A stretch of 50,173 nt of DNA, taken from positions 1 through 50,173 of the forward strand of contig CBFIHP010000030.1 in the NCBI GenBank assembly GCA_965662355.1, in the 5' to 3' direction. Position numbers and translations under genes: made by a program. This DNA is from GCA-2683825 sp965662355 (GTDB lineage: Bacteria > Planctomycetota > UBA1135 > GCA-002686595). The notes beneath the pieces were generated by a model. That model was not told the DNA's origin. It was given only the letters and a program-made list of their open reading frames with translations, and did not search any database. Positions 34,955-43,059 of the stretch are shown piece after piece. Positions within the stretch are counted from its first letter, which is position 1, and each line of letters begins with the position of its first letter.

Positions 34955-35884
34955 ATGGAACCGGCCAAAGACCCAACCGACGGCAAGGCTCCCCTCACGA
35001 TCGGCATCGTGGGCTGTGGTGCGGTCGGACGCGCCTTCGCGCTCGCCCTCGCCGCCCGCGGCGCGCGCGTTGCCCTCTGGTCGCGCCGCTGCGAGAGCCT
35101 TGAGGCCCTCACCGGCGCGCTCGAAGCGGCCCATCCCGGCCGGGTGGGGGCTGTCGCCATGGAGGATCTCGCCCACGCCGATGGGGTGCTCGTGTGCGTG
35201 CACGACGAGGCCATCACCGAGGTTGCAGAACGCCTGGCCACGGGCGGTGCTCCTCCCGTCGTGTGGCATACCTGCGGCTATTACGGAGCCGAGATCCTCG
35301 AGCCTCTACGCGTCGCCGGCGTGGCCTGCGGGAAGCTCCATCCCCTGCTCTCCTTCCCACGCGAGCCCCAGGAAGCGGCCGGAGAGGATCGTCTACACGG
35401 CGCTGTCTTCGGGCTGGCAGGAGACGAGCGTGCCCTGAATCTCGCCCTGCGCATCGTTTCGCTCCTCGAAGGACAGGCCTTGCGGCTGAAGGCCGGCGCG
35501 CAACACGACAGGATCTATCACGCCGCGGCCAGTCTCGTCAGCGGAGGCCATGTCGCCCTCGTGGAGGCTGCGGCTCGCTGTCTGGCTGGAGCTCTCGAGC
35601 CAAGCTCGATCGGTCCAGGCTCCGCGGGCGATGAGGAGCGGACCCGGTTTGCCTTGCGTTGCCTGGAGCCGCTCATGCGCTCGACCGAAGCGAACATCCA
35701 CGCCGGGCTCGGGGCGCGGGCCTTGACCGGTCCGGTGGCGCGTGGGGCTGAGGAGCTCGTGGAGGGGCATGTGCAAGCCCTGGGAGCCAAGGACCCCGCG
35801 GCGGCGGAGCTCTACGGGGCATTGCTGCCGATCATGCGTGGTCTGGCCGAGAGTGCCACGCGCACGCTTCCCGACAAGAACTGA
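34955..35884 (+). CDS. Rossmann-like/DUF2520 oxidoreductase-type protein
   Basis: 309 residues. The N-terminal Rossmann fold begins TIGIVGCGAVGRAFALALAARG, a GxGxxG dinucleotide site at about 17-23. The C-terminal helical domain (LKAGAQHDRIYHAAASLVSGGHVALVEAA) is typical of DUF2520 (PF10728). The fold is related to ProC/TyrA-like dehydrogenases. The substrate is unknown, although DUF2520 genes are often found with panB/panC. GGAG lies seven bases before ATG 34955. It is 43 bp after spoVG and 103 bp before the aroDE fusion. Confidence 0.88.
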   Translation: MEPAKDPTDGKAPLTIGIVGCGAVGRAFALALAARGARVALWSRRCESLEALTGALEAAHPGRVGAVAMEDLAHADGVLVCVHDEAITEVAERLATGGAPPVVWHTCGYYGAEILEPLRVAGVACGKLHPLLSFPREPQEAAGEDRLHGAVFGLAGDERALNLALRIVSLLEGQALRLKAGAQHDRIYHAAASLVSGGHVALVEAAARCLAGALEPSSIGPGSAGDEERTRFALRCLEPLMRSTEANIHAGLGARALTGPVARGAEELVEGHVQALGAKDPAAAELYGALLPIMRGLAESATRTLPDKN

Positions 35885-35987
35885 GCACTCTGGGTTGCCA
35901 CGTGCCGCTCTTGGGCGAGCACGGGCCGTCCAGGCCCTGGAGAGATAGGAGGGTCGATTCCCCGCTTCCCCCAGTAGCCTCTACGGC

Positions 35988-37517
35988 ATGGCCATCGTCG
36001 TATCCCACATCGCGGACGATTTCGAGATCCTGGCTCGACGCGCCCTGCGCCAGCAGCCGCTCTCCGATCTGATCGAGATCCGTCTCGATCGCATCGGCCA
36101 TCCTGGCAAGGAGCGAATGGGCGAGTTCTTTCGCGCGTCGAAGAAGCCGGTCATCGTCGCCTGCAACGGTCCCGGAGCTTTCGGGAGCTTCGCGGGCTCC
36201 GAGGACGAGCTGTTCCAGCTCTACCACGATGCCGCGCAGGTGGGGGCGCGATTCGTCGACATCGACTACACGCTATCACTCGCCCTGGGGGAGGTCGCAG
36301 CACCTTGTCACCGCATCGTCTCGCGCCACTTGCTCGATGGCACACCCGAAGACCTCGACACCTACCTGGAGGAGATTCAGGAGGTGCTCTACGAGGGCGA
36401 CGTGACCAAGCTGGTGGCCCATGCCCACTCGTGCGAGGACGGCCTGCGCTTGCTCGCGTGGTTGCGTGGAACGAAGGGCATCGTCTCGTTCTGTTCCGGG
36501 GAAGCGGGGAGCTTCACCCGCATCCTCGCCCCGATCTTCGGGTCGCCCTTCACGTACTGCGCGCCGGCCGACATTCCAGACGCTTCCGGCGCGGTTGCGC
36601 AGCCGACGGCGCCGGGACAGTTGCGGGTCAACGATCTGCACGCCGTGCTTCCACCTGGGGGGATCAGTCAGGAGACGGCGATCCTCGGTGTCGTCGGCAA
36701 ACCCATCGCCCATTCCTATTCGCCGTGGGTGCACGGTATGGCGCTCAAGGCGGCCAAGCTCGACGCCGTGTATATCGCCTTCGAGCCCGAATCCTTCGAC
36801 GACTTCGTGGCGCTCACGAAAGACGAGAACTATCGCGGTTTTTCGATCACGGCCCCCTTCAAGGAGGATGCCTATCGGCATGCGAAGCAGTTCGACTCGG
36901 CCAGTGAGAAGACGGGTGCGGCCAACACGCTCGTGCGCGATGGGGAAAACTGGAATGCGGCCAACACCGATGTCGCCGGCGTACGCGAAACCCTGGAGCG
37001 AGGGCTGCACATCCACTCGGCGAAGTCCGATGTTCCCGGGACGATCGCCGAGGTACACGCCCTGATCCTCGGAGCCGGCGGAGCGGCTCGCGCGGCGGCC
37101 TGGGCCATTCGCTCGCTGGGTGGACGCGTCACCCTTGCAAGCCGCACCCTCGAGCGAGCCAAGTCCCTCGCCCACGAGCTCGATTGCGAAGCCCGCGAGT
37201 GGTCGGAGATCCCCGAGATCGAGTACGACGTCTTGATCAACACGACACCGATCGGCTCGGATGCGATCGGTGCGCCCAAAGCGGTGCTCCCTGACGATTG
37301 GATCCGCACCGGCAGCCTGGTCTTCGACGCTGTCTATCGCCCGATTCGAACCCCGCTCCTCGCCAGCGCCCACGCGCGGGGATGTACACCGGTTCCGGGA
37401 GGCGAGTGGTTCTGTCGCCAGGCGGCGGCGCAGTTTCGGCTGTTCACGAAGTCGGAGCCGGATGAAGAGCTCATGCGCAAGGCCTTCGAACACGCCCATG
37501 AGAGCACGCAGACATGA
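35988..37517 (+). CDS. aroDE: Bifunctional 3-dehydroquinate dehydratase (type I)/shikimate dehydrogenase
   Basis: 509 residues, two enzymes of the shikimate pathway in one chain. AroD part (about 1-215): catalytic His114 in SRHLLDGTP, Schiff-base Lys141 in DVTKLVA, and the closing motif APGQLRVNDL. AroE part (about 230-500): VVGKPIAHSYSPWVHGMAL, catalytic Lys292 in SITAPFKED, GAANTLV, NTD with Asp328, NADP site ILGAGGAARAAAW (about 365-377) and a C-terminal GGEWFCRQAAAQF. The usual AroE NVTxPHKE is changed to SITAPFKE, but the lysine is kept. Fusions in this order are known in plants and chlamydiae. The stop overlaps aroK as ATGA. Confidence 0.94.
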   Translation: MAIVVSHIADDFEILARRALRQQPLSDLIEIRLDRIGHPGKERMGEFFRASKKPVIVACNGPGAFGSFAGSEDELFQLYHDAAQVGARFVDIDYTLSLALGEVAAPCHRIVSRHLLDGTPEDLDTYLEEIQEVLYEGDVTKLVAHAHSCEDGLRLLAWLRGTKGIVSFCSGEAGSFTRILAPIFGSPFTYCAPADIPDASGAVAQPTAPGQLRVNDLHAVLPPGGISQETAILGVVGKPIAHSYSPWVHGMALKAAKLDAVYIAFEPESFDDFVALTKDENYRGFSITAPFKEDAYRHAKQFDSASEKTGAANTLVRDGENWNAANTDVAGVRETLERGLHIHSAKSDVPGTIAEVHALILGAGGAARAAAWAIRSLGGRVTLASRTLERAKSLAHELDCEAREWSEIPEIEYDVLINTTPIGSDAIGAPKAVLPDDWIRTGSLVFDAVYRPIRTPLLASAHARGCTPVPGGEWFCRQAAAQFRLFTKSEPDEELMRKAFEHAHESTQT

Positions 37518-38074
37518 ATTCTCCCTCGATTGTCGAGCGTCCGCTCGCCCTCGTCGGTCTGCGTTGTTCCGGAAAGTCGACCATCGCGCACCTGCTTGCT
37601 GGGCGCTTCGATTGGCCCTTCTGCGACCTCGACGCCGAGGTCGTACGCTTCGCGCGTTTCTCGGGCTACGAAGCGGCCACAGCGGGTGAGCTCATCGAAA
37701 ACGCCGGCTGGGCGCGCTTTCGCGACCTGGAGGCGAACGCTCTGAAGAAATTGATCGAACCCATGCCGCGCATCGTGCTGGCGACCGGCGGTGGCGTCGT
37801 CGAGCGTGCCGACAATCGCAGCTGGCTGCAACGCGCCACGCGCGCCTTCTGGCTCGACGTGCCCATCGAATTGCTGCAGCTGCGCCTCGCGGCCGATGGG
37901 ACCCATCGGCCGGCCCTAACGGGCGGCATTGGCGGCGGCGACGCGCTCGCCGAGTTGCCGCGGATCGGCCGCCAGCGGGAGGCCTACTACCGGGCGGTGG
38001 GCCAGCGGATCGAGTGTTTCGACCGAGCGCCGGATGCGATCGCCGAGGAGATCGCTGCCCTTTGCGTTGGGTGA
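37514..38074 (+). CDS. aroK: Shikimate kinase
   Basis: 186 residues. AroK phosphorylates shikimate with ATP, directly after the reaction of the AroE half of the preceding gene. Walker A is GLRCSGKS (15-22, Lys21). Shikimate-binding residues are Asp38/Asp40 in CDLDAEV, Arg70 in FRDLEANAL, and GGGVV (92-96). RPAL in the lid region and RQREAYYRAV complete the family pattern. ATGA overlap with aroDE implies coupled translation. Three consecutive catalytic steps (AroD, AroE, AroK) are therefore made together. Confidence 0.94.
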   Translation: MNSPSIVERPLALVGLRCSGKSTIAHLLAGRFDWPFCDLDAEVVRFARFSGYEAATAGELIENAGWARFRDLEANALKKLIEPMPRIVLATGGGVVERADNRSWLQRATRAFWLDVPIELLQLRLAADGTHRPALTGGIGGGDALAELPRIGRQREAYYRAVGQRIECFDRAPDAIAEEIAALCVG

Positions 38075-38233
38075 TTCGGGCGCGGAATGCGGAAAACTTC
38101 TCCCGCTCTGTGCGGATTCCAAAAGGGGAACGGGACTTTAGCCGACACTCCATAGTGCAGACGCATGGTTGCTTTCTCCCGTCTTTCCACAACCGAGGCT
38201 CGTTCGGGGGATAGGATCTTCGAACGCTCTGAT

Positions 38234-41005
38234 ATGGGACGCATCCAGACCACGAGGACAGCGCGAACGAACGGGTGGAACGCACTCGTCGGGCTTGCGT
38301 TCGTGGCCTTCTCGGGCGGCTGTCGCACGCAGACGCCGGCCTTGACAGAGGGCACAGGATCTCCCGCGGTGGTCGAGCAGGCGGAAACGAGCTACCCGCT
38401 TGCGCCCGACGTTTCGCCCGGGACGACGATTCCGGGGGCGGATACCGACTCCGGAGCGAGTCTGGACACCGAGCGGGCGGTCCGATCCCAGCCGGGGGCG
38501 ACCCCGCCCGTTCCGCCCCCCGACTTCGAGCGGAACGACGGTCGGGTGGGCGGCAAGCTCACGGCAGAGGAGATCGAGCGTTGGATCTGGCTGGCGGGTC
38601 GGCCCCGCCTGGCCGGGCTCCCCGCGGCGCGTCAGAGCGAACGCGATGCCCAGCGCAAGCGAGCCCTGGAGCGACTCGGAGACGACATCGAGCGCCGCGG
38701 ATCGCGCCGCTCTGCTGTTCTGCGCCACCTTCGCGAGCTGTTCCAGAGCGTGCGCACATCCAACGAACTCTGGTCCTCGAGCGCTCGCGTCGCTGGCCAG
38801 CTCGAGCTCTACGAATTCGCCGAATACATCGCCCAACCGATGCTCGCCGGCGTTTCTGGGCCACGCCATCTGGCTTCCGCAACGGCCCTGCACGCGCTCT
38901 TCGGTCGCTGGTTCGTCGATGCGGACGAGTTGGTGCCGTATCTCGAACACGTGCGCGCCGGGTCGGATACCGAGCTCTTCCTGGGGAGCTTGGCGGACGA
39001 AGAGGATCTCTCGCGCCGACGTCTGTTCGCCCTGCTCGAGACCGATCCTTCCCGCGCCATGGGGTTTTTGACCCATCGCGACCCGCGCATCCGCGGAGGG
39101 GCGGCGGGGATCCTCGGGCAGGCCTTCTCCCTTCCGGGCGCCGATCCAAAGGCTATCCACACGTCGCTGCTCGACATGCTCGAGTCCGAAGAGGATCCGC
39201 TGGCCTTTCATCTGGCACTCGGGGCCATCGTGCCTCAGCTCGAGCTCGCGGATGCCCACGCCCCCGAGCTGAAGCGGCTGCGCTACCTCCTGGCCAACGT
39301 CGCCACCTCCGCGGACGATGCGCGGTCCATGTCGGCTGTGCAAGTCCTTGGGCGTTTGCCGTGGGTGACCACCGGCCAGAACGAGCCGGCCCACATCCTC
39401 AGCGGTATCGGGCTCGTGGGGGAGGCCCTGCGCGATCTGGCCGACGCCGAGCGGCGCCGGGGAGCCTTTGATCCCGATCCGCTAGTGAATGCGTTCCAGG
39501 CCCTCGAGGTCCTCTGCGACCGGGCGGTGGCTGGGAATCTGGCCAGCGAATTACGTGGTTCCAGAGCGCGGCATGCCGTCATTTCGATCCTGGAGGACGC
39601 TGCCCTCGGATCCGCGGTGCGCTCGATGGCGGGTTCGGCCCTCGGGCCCCTGGCCTTGTCCAGTGATGCCCCGCTGTTCGTCCGGGTCTTGCTCGAGAGC
39701 GCGACCGATCCCGCGGTGGCCCACGCCCTGCTCGGCGCGGCGGGCGAGCTGCTCGTGACCTTCGACCCCCAAACCCGCGAGGTGCGCGAGATCCTTGCCG
39801 CCGTGGCCCAGCTCTCAGGTGCGCGCGATCCAGATCTGCGGCGACGTGCGCTGCAGCTTCTCGCGGACGAAAAACTCGAGCGCCACGTGGCGACGATCGA
39901 TCGGAGTTTTCTCGTCGAGCGCATCGAGGAGGAGGAGATCGCCGACCTCGATCGAACCTTGCTCGCGCTCTTGCGCCGCCTCGGCAAGGGACAGCTCGAG
40001 CCCCTCCTGGATGTGAAGCGGCTCCCCGAATTGGCGAAGGACAGCGGCGCTCTCTCGGAGCTCGCATTGACGCTCACCAAGCTGGCGGAGGAGCGTCCGC
40101 ACTTGACGATGCTCGCCGCCAGCAAACTCGCCAGCATCGGCAACGAGGAAACCCTACATGCGGCCCGACAGCACGCCTTGAGCATGGTGGCCAGCTTGAA
40201 GGAGGCGGCGCTTGCCGCGCTCACTCCCGACGAGCACCGCTCGATCTGCACCTGGGCCTGGCAGCTGCACGAGGCCGGCATCCCCCTGGAAGAAGTTCTG
40301 CCGAAGAACGACACCTTCATTTCGCAACTCGCGAGCATGCACATTCCGCGTGCCCAAAGAGCGGGGGAGATCGGCGATCTGCCGACCGCAGCCCTCGAGC
40401 ACCTCAATGCTCTGGTCGAGGCCCATCTCTATCTGAAGGCCGACAAGCAAGGCGCCAAGGGAAACATCGAGCGTTCGTTCAAGCAGGCCTACGAGCTCAC
40501 CCGCGATTCCGACCTGCGGCTCTTGGTCCTACGCGACCGCGCACGCTTCCGGGCGGAGGTGGGGGAGACCGTGGGCGCGCTCGATGACTTCCGTGAGTTG
40601 CTGCGCGTCGATGCGTTGCATGTCCCCGACGTCCGGATCGCCATCGCGATCCTCCAGGGTGGGGGAGCTGGCCCGGCCGATGATCCGAGCGTCGTGCGCG
40701 AGGTCTGCGAGCTCTTCTCGACCCTGGCCCGGATGAAGTTCTGGAACCGCGAACCTCCCACGGTACGCCTGCAGGATCTGGAGGACTGGGGCAGCATCGC
40801 CATCGGCACCAAGCAGCGCGAGCTCGTCGCGGCCGTGGCCGCGGCCCTTGTCGACATGCCCAAGACCCAGCCCCAGGAGACCCAGGACTCGGGCGATCAT
40901 CCCCCTGTCTGGGCGGGGCTCCTGCGGGAAGCGGAGCATTTCCAGACACTGACGAGTCTGCAGGCGCGCATCATGGCCGAGCTGGCAGGGCTCGAATCGC
41001 GGTAG
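38234..41005 (+). CDS. Large lipoprotein, probably helical repeats
   Basis: About 923 residues, function unknown. ATG 38234 gives a lipoprotein signal: RTNGWNALVGLAFVAFSGGC, with lipid attachment at the Cys near residue 30. A Pro/Thr-rich linker follows (SPAVVEQAE to PPVPPPDFERND). The rest is almost wholly helical with HEAT/ARM-like alternation (for example RGGAAGILGQAFSLPGAD; RSMAGSALGPLALSSDAPLFVRVLLESATDP; LRRRALQLLADEKLERHV), plus TPR-like repeats near the end (AALEHLNALVEAHLYLKADKQGAKGNIERSFKQAYEL). It is probably a surface or periplasmic scaffold. An upstream ATG at 38165 is possible but would bury the signal sequence. No ribosome site is strong for either. Confidence 0.8.
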   Translation: MGRIQTTRTARTNGWNALVGLAFVAFSGGCRTQTPALTEGTGSPAVVEQAETSYPLAPDVSPGTTIPGADTDSGASLDTERAVRSQPGATPPVPPPDFERNDGRVGGKLTAEEIERWIWLAGRPRLAGLPAARQSERDAQRKRALERLGDDIERRGSRRSAVLRHLRELFQSVRTSNELWSSSARVAGQLELYEFAEYIAQPMLAGVSGPRHLASATALHALFGRWFVDADELVPYLEHVRAGSDTELFLGSLADEEDLSRRRLFALLETDPSRAMGFLTHRDPRIRGGAAGILGQAFSLPGADPKAIHTSLLDMLESEEDPLAFHLALGAIVPQLELADAHAPELKRLRYLLANVATSADDARSMSAVQVLGRLPWVTTGQNEPAHILSGIGLVGEALRDLADAERRRGAFDPDPLVNAFQALEVLCDRAVAGNLASELRGSRARHAVISILEDAALGSAVRSMAGSALGPLALSSDAPLFVRVLLESATDPAVAHALLGAAGELLVTFDPQTREVREILAAVAQLSGARDPDLRRRALQLLADEKLERHVATIDRSFLVERIEEEEIADLDRTLLALLRRLGKGQLEPLLDVKRLPELAKDSGALSELALTLTKLAEERPHLTMLAASKLASIGNEETLHAARQHALSMVASLKEAALAALTPDEHRSICTWAWQLHEAGIPLEEVLPKNDTFISQLASMHIPRAQRAGEIGDLPTAALEHLNALVEAHLYLKADKQGAKGNIERSFKQAYELTRDSDLRLLVLRDRARFRAEVGETVGALDDFRELLRVDALHVPDVRIAIAILQGGGAGPADDPSVVREVCELFSTLARMKFWNREPPTVRLQDLEDWGSIAIGTKQRELVAAVAAALVDMPKTQPQETQDSGDHPPVWAGLLREAEHFQTLTSLQARIMAELAGLESR

Positions 41006-41177
41006 TGTGGTATCGTCACCCCGGGAGTTCGCTCTCGATCTCCATAAAACCGCCTTCCTAAAATCCCTTGCCCCGGCGCCAACCCTGCAGGCTTGCGGGT
41101 TCTTTTCCCTCCGGTGGTCCGTCCTTCGCCTACAGGCGCACAGGTACTTTCGCCACCCAGCCCATCGTTCCATCAGC

Positions 41178-42692
41178 GTGTCCCCCCAACATTGCATTCT
41201 CCCCCTCGCACTCTCTCTTCTTCTCGTCGATAGCGCCCGCGCCGACACCCTTTTGGGTCAGATCGTCGACGCCAACGGCTTCGGAATCGCCGGTGTGAAA
41301 CTCGACGTCCAGGACCTTGCCGGATTGGATCCCGTGGTCGAGAACGGGGTCACGGACGCCCTCGGAAACTTCGAGGCGACGCTGCCGGCGGGTCTCTACC
41401 GCATCGTCTTCGAACCGCCTGTGCCGCCCCTTTCGACCCACCTGCCGGGCGAAATCGAATCGCTCTTGGTGAGCGGAGCCGTGTCGGTCGGAACCATTGC
41501 CCTCGAGCCCGGTGTTTCTGTTTCTGGACGGCTCGTCGATGCGAGCTTCGTCCCGGTCGCCAATGTGGACCTGGATGTGCGCAACGAAGCTACGGGAGAG
41601 GAGATCCTGCTTTTGAACGACAATAGCGATCCCTTCGGCCTGTTCACCATCGTCGTGCCGATCGGTTCGATCGGGCTTCAGATCGATCCCTCGCCGGTCC
41701 TTCCGGGTTTTGGCGTCTTCGCTCCCCAGGAGCTCGCGTTGTCGACCCCGTTCAATCTCGACCTTGGCGACGTAATCTTGCAGCCCGGGTTCACGGCCTC
41801 GGGGGTTTTGCTCGATCCCTCCGGTTTGCCCGTTCCCAATGCGGACTTCGACTTCGAGGACTCGCTCACGGGGGCAGAAATCTACACCCCCGGGGACAAC
41901 ACCGATGCCTTTGGTTTCTTCTCGATCATCGTTTCCGAAGGGCTCTTCGACATTCAGATCTGTCCGCCTGAGGGGACCCTGCTCGTTTCCAGGCGCTTCC
42001 ACGACGTGCCCGTGAACGACACCGTGAACGCTGGGCTCGTGGGTCTCGACTTCGGCGTGTTGCTCTCGGGGACCGTCGTCGACTGCGTCGGCGGACCTGT
42101 GGCCGGTGTGGACCTCGACGTCCGCAACGATGCGACCGGGATCGGGGTGCCGCTGTGCGGCGACAACACCGATGAATTCGGCTTCTACTCCGTGGTCGTC
42201 CCCACCGGGGTCTACGACCTGATCTTCACCTCGTTCGACCTCGGTACGGGAGCCCTGAACAACAACGTATCGGTCTTCGGGAACACACTCTCGAACGCGA
42301 ATCTGCCTTGCTGCCCACCCGGCGAGGTTGCCGTGCGCAATGGCAGCGGGGTGAACCCCTTGGCCTTCAGCGCGTCGAACAGCCCTTCCCTGGGAGGGAC
42401 CCTGCATCTCGAGATCGACGCGAGGGGTCACTCGCCTGGCGTCGTGATCGTCGTCGCCAGATACGGCGCTCTCTCCGGGGTCCAAACGGGGGCCGGCGAG
42501 CTGCTCATCGATCCGACTGCTCAGGCGGCTTTCACGCTGATGGCCGGCCACACGGCGGGTGTCACGGCCCTCAGCGGATCCGTGCCCCTGGATCCGCTGC
42601 TATGTGGCAAGAGCATCCACGCACAGGCGCTCATCTTTGGGGATCCCGGGGCCCAGTACACGAACGCCCTGGAGCTGACGGCGGGGGGGTAG
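41178..42692 (+). CDS. Secreted carboxypeptidase-regulatory-like repeat protein
   Basis: About 504 residues from GTG 41178, which gives a clean signal peptide (CILPLALSLLLVDSARA, cleaved before DTLLG). Four tandem ~75-residue repeats of a carboxypeptidase-D-regulatory-like (transthyretin-type) beta fold follow. Each starts like LSGTVVDCVGGPVAGVDLDV and contains DNTDxFGFFSIVVPxGxYDL. A conserved-looking C-terminal domain of ~115 residues begins at VAVRNGSGVNPLAFSASN and includes EIDARGHSPGVVIVVARYG and LLIDPTAQAAFTL. It probably acts in the envelope or outside the cell. The frame is open back to GTG 41007, but that part has no signal peptide at its own start. The region 41006-41177 shows nothing else. 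Confidence 0.8.
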   Translation: MSPQHCILPLALSLLLVDSARADTLLGQIVDANGFGIAGVKLDVQDLAGLDPVVENGVTDALGNFEATLPAGLYRIVFEPPVPPLSTHLPGEIESLLVSGAVSVGTIALEPGVSVSGRLVDASFVPVANVDLDVRNEATGEEILLLNDNSDPFGLFTIVVPIGSIGLQIDPSPVLPGFGVFAPQELALSTPFNLDLGDVILQPGFTASGVLLDPSGLPVPNADFDFEDSLTGAEIYTPGDNTDAFGFFSIIVSEGLFDIQICPPEGTLLVSRRFHDVPVNDTVNAGLVGLDFGVLLSGTVVDCVGGPVAGVDLDVRNDATGIGVPLCGDNTDEFGFYSVVVPTGVYDLIFTSFDLGTGALNNNVSVFGNTLSNANLPCCPPGEVAVRNGSGVNPLAFSASNSPSLGGTLHLEIDARGHSPGVVIVVARYGALSGVQTGAGELLIDPTAQAAFTLMAGHTAGVTALSGSVPLDPLLCGKSIHAQALIFGDPGAQYTNALELTAGG

Positions 42693-42788
42693 TGCCCCCA
42701 CACCCATTGCGCATTCGCTGATTTCGATGTCTTCGAGTGCGTCACCGTCAGAAAAGGCAGGTTCCTTCCAGGACCTTCCCGTTCGTGC

Positions 42789-42816
42789 TTGACTGGACCC
42801 GAGGGCGCACTAGAAT
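42789..42816 (+). promoter_or_regulatory. Sigma-70-type promoter of the initiator tRNA gene
   Basis: TTGACT at 42789-42794 and TAGAAT at 42811-42816 are separated by 16 bp, close to the consensus TTGACA/TATAAT. The predicted start of transcription, about 42823, lies just before the mature tRNA 5' end at 42834, as expected for a short tRNA leader. Confidence 0.75.
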
Positions 42817-42833
42817 CCCCCGCCCACAAAGGT

Positions 42834-42910
42834 CGCGGGGTGGAGCAGTCTGGCAGCTCGTCGGGCTCATAACCCGGAGGTCGCAGGTTCGAATCCTGCC
42901 CCCGCTACCA
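42834..42910 (+). tRNA. Initiator tRNA-fMet (CAT)
   Basis: 77 nt including an encoded CCA (42908-42910). The acceptor strand CGCGGGG pairs with CCCCGC, and position 1 is C opposite U72. This mismatch is the hallmark that lets bacterial initiator tRNA be formylated. The anticodon loop CTCATAA carries CAT, and the anticodon stem has the three G-C pairs (GGG/CCC) of initiators. The T-arm is GCAGG-TTCGAAT-CCTGC and the D-arm GAGC/GCTC. A good promoter precedes it and a terminator follows. Confidence 0.97.
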
Positions 42911-42918
42911 CGCACACG

Positions 42919-42955
42919 AGAGGACCTGGCCCTAACGGGCTGGGTCCTCTTTTTT
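42919..42955 (+). terminator. Rho-independent terminator of tRNA-fMet
   Basis: AGAGGACC (42919-42926) pairs with GGTCCTCT (42943-42950), with an inner GCCC/GGGC stem and TAAC loop, followed by a T-run to 42955. It lies 9 bp beyond the CCA end of the tRNA. Confidence 0.93.
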
Positions 42956-42973
42956 GTGCCCGTGAGGGCGGGT

Positions 42974-42990
42974 GAGGTCGCAGGTTCGAA
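42974..42990 (+). repeat. 17-bp exact copy of the tRNA-fMet T-arm sequence
   Basis: GAGGTCGCAGGTTCGAA here repeats tRNA bases 42877-42893 exactly, in the same orientation, 97 bp downstream. Flanking bases differ on both sides. T-arm/3'-end segments of tRNA genes are the usual cores of integrase att sites, so this may be an att remnant. Chance is unlikely at this length and distance. No integrase gene is nearby. Confidence 0.7.
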
Positions 42991-43059
42991 GGTCCGTGTG
43001 GGGCTTGGTGAGCGCTCTAGGGGCGGCCGATTCGACTCGGTTCCGGCGTCCCTCGGTAT

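Noticed and set aside
38138..39394. 418-codon minus-strand frame opposite the repeat lipoprotein
   Set aside because: No signal, motif or ribosome site. The plus frame has a lipoprotein signal and regular helical repeats.
41130..42551. 473-codon minus-strand frame opposite the secreted repeat protein
   Set aside because: Its composition simply mirrors the four repeats of the plus-strand gene.
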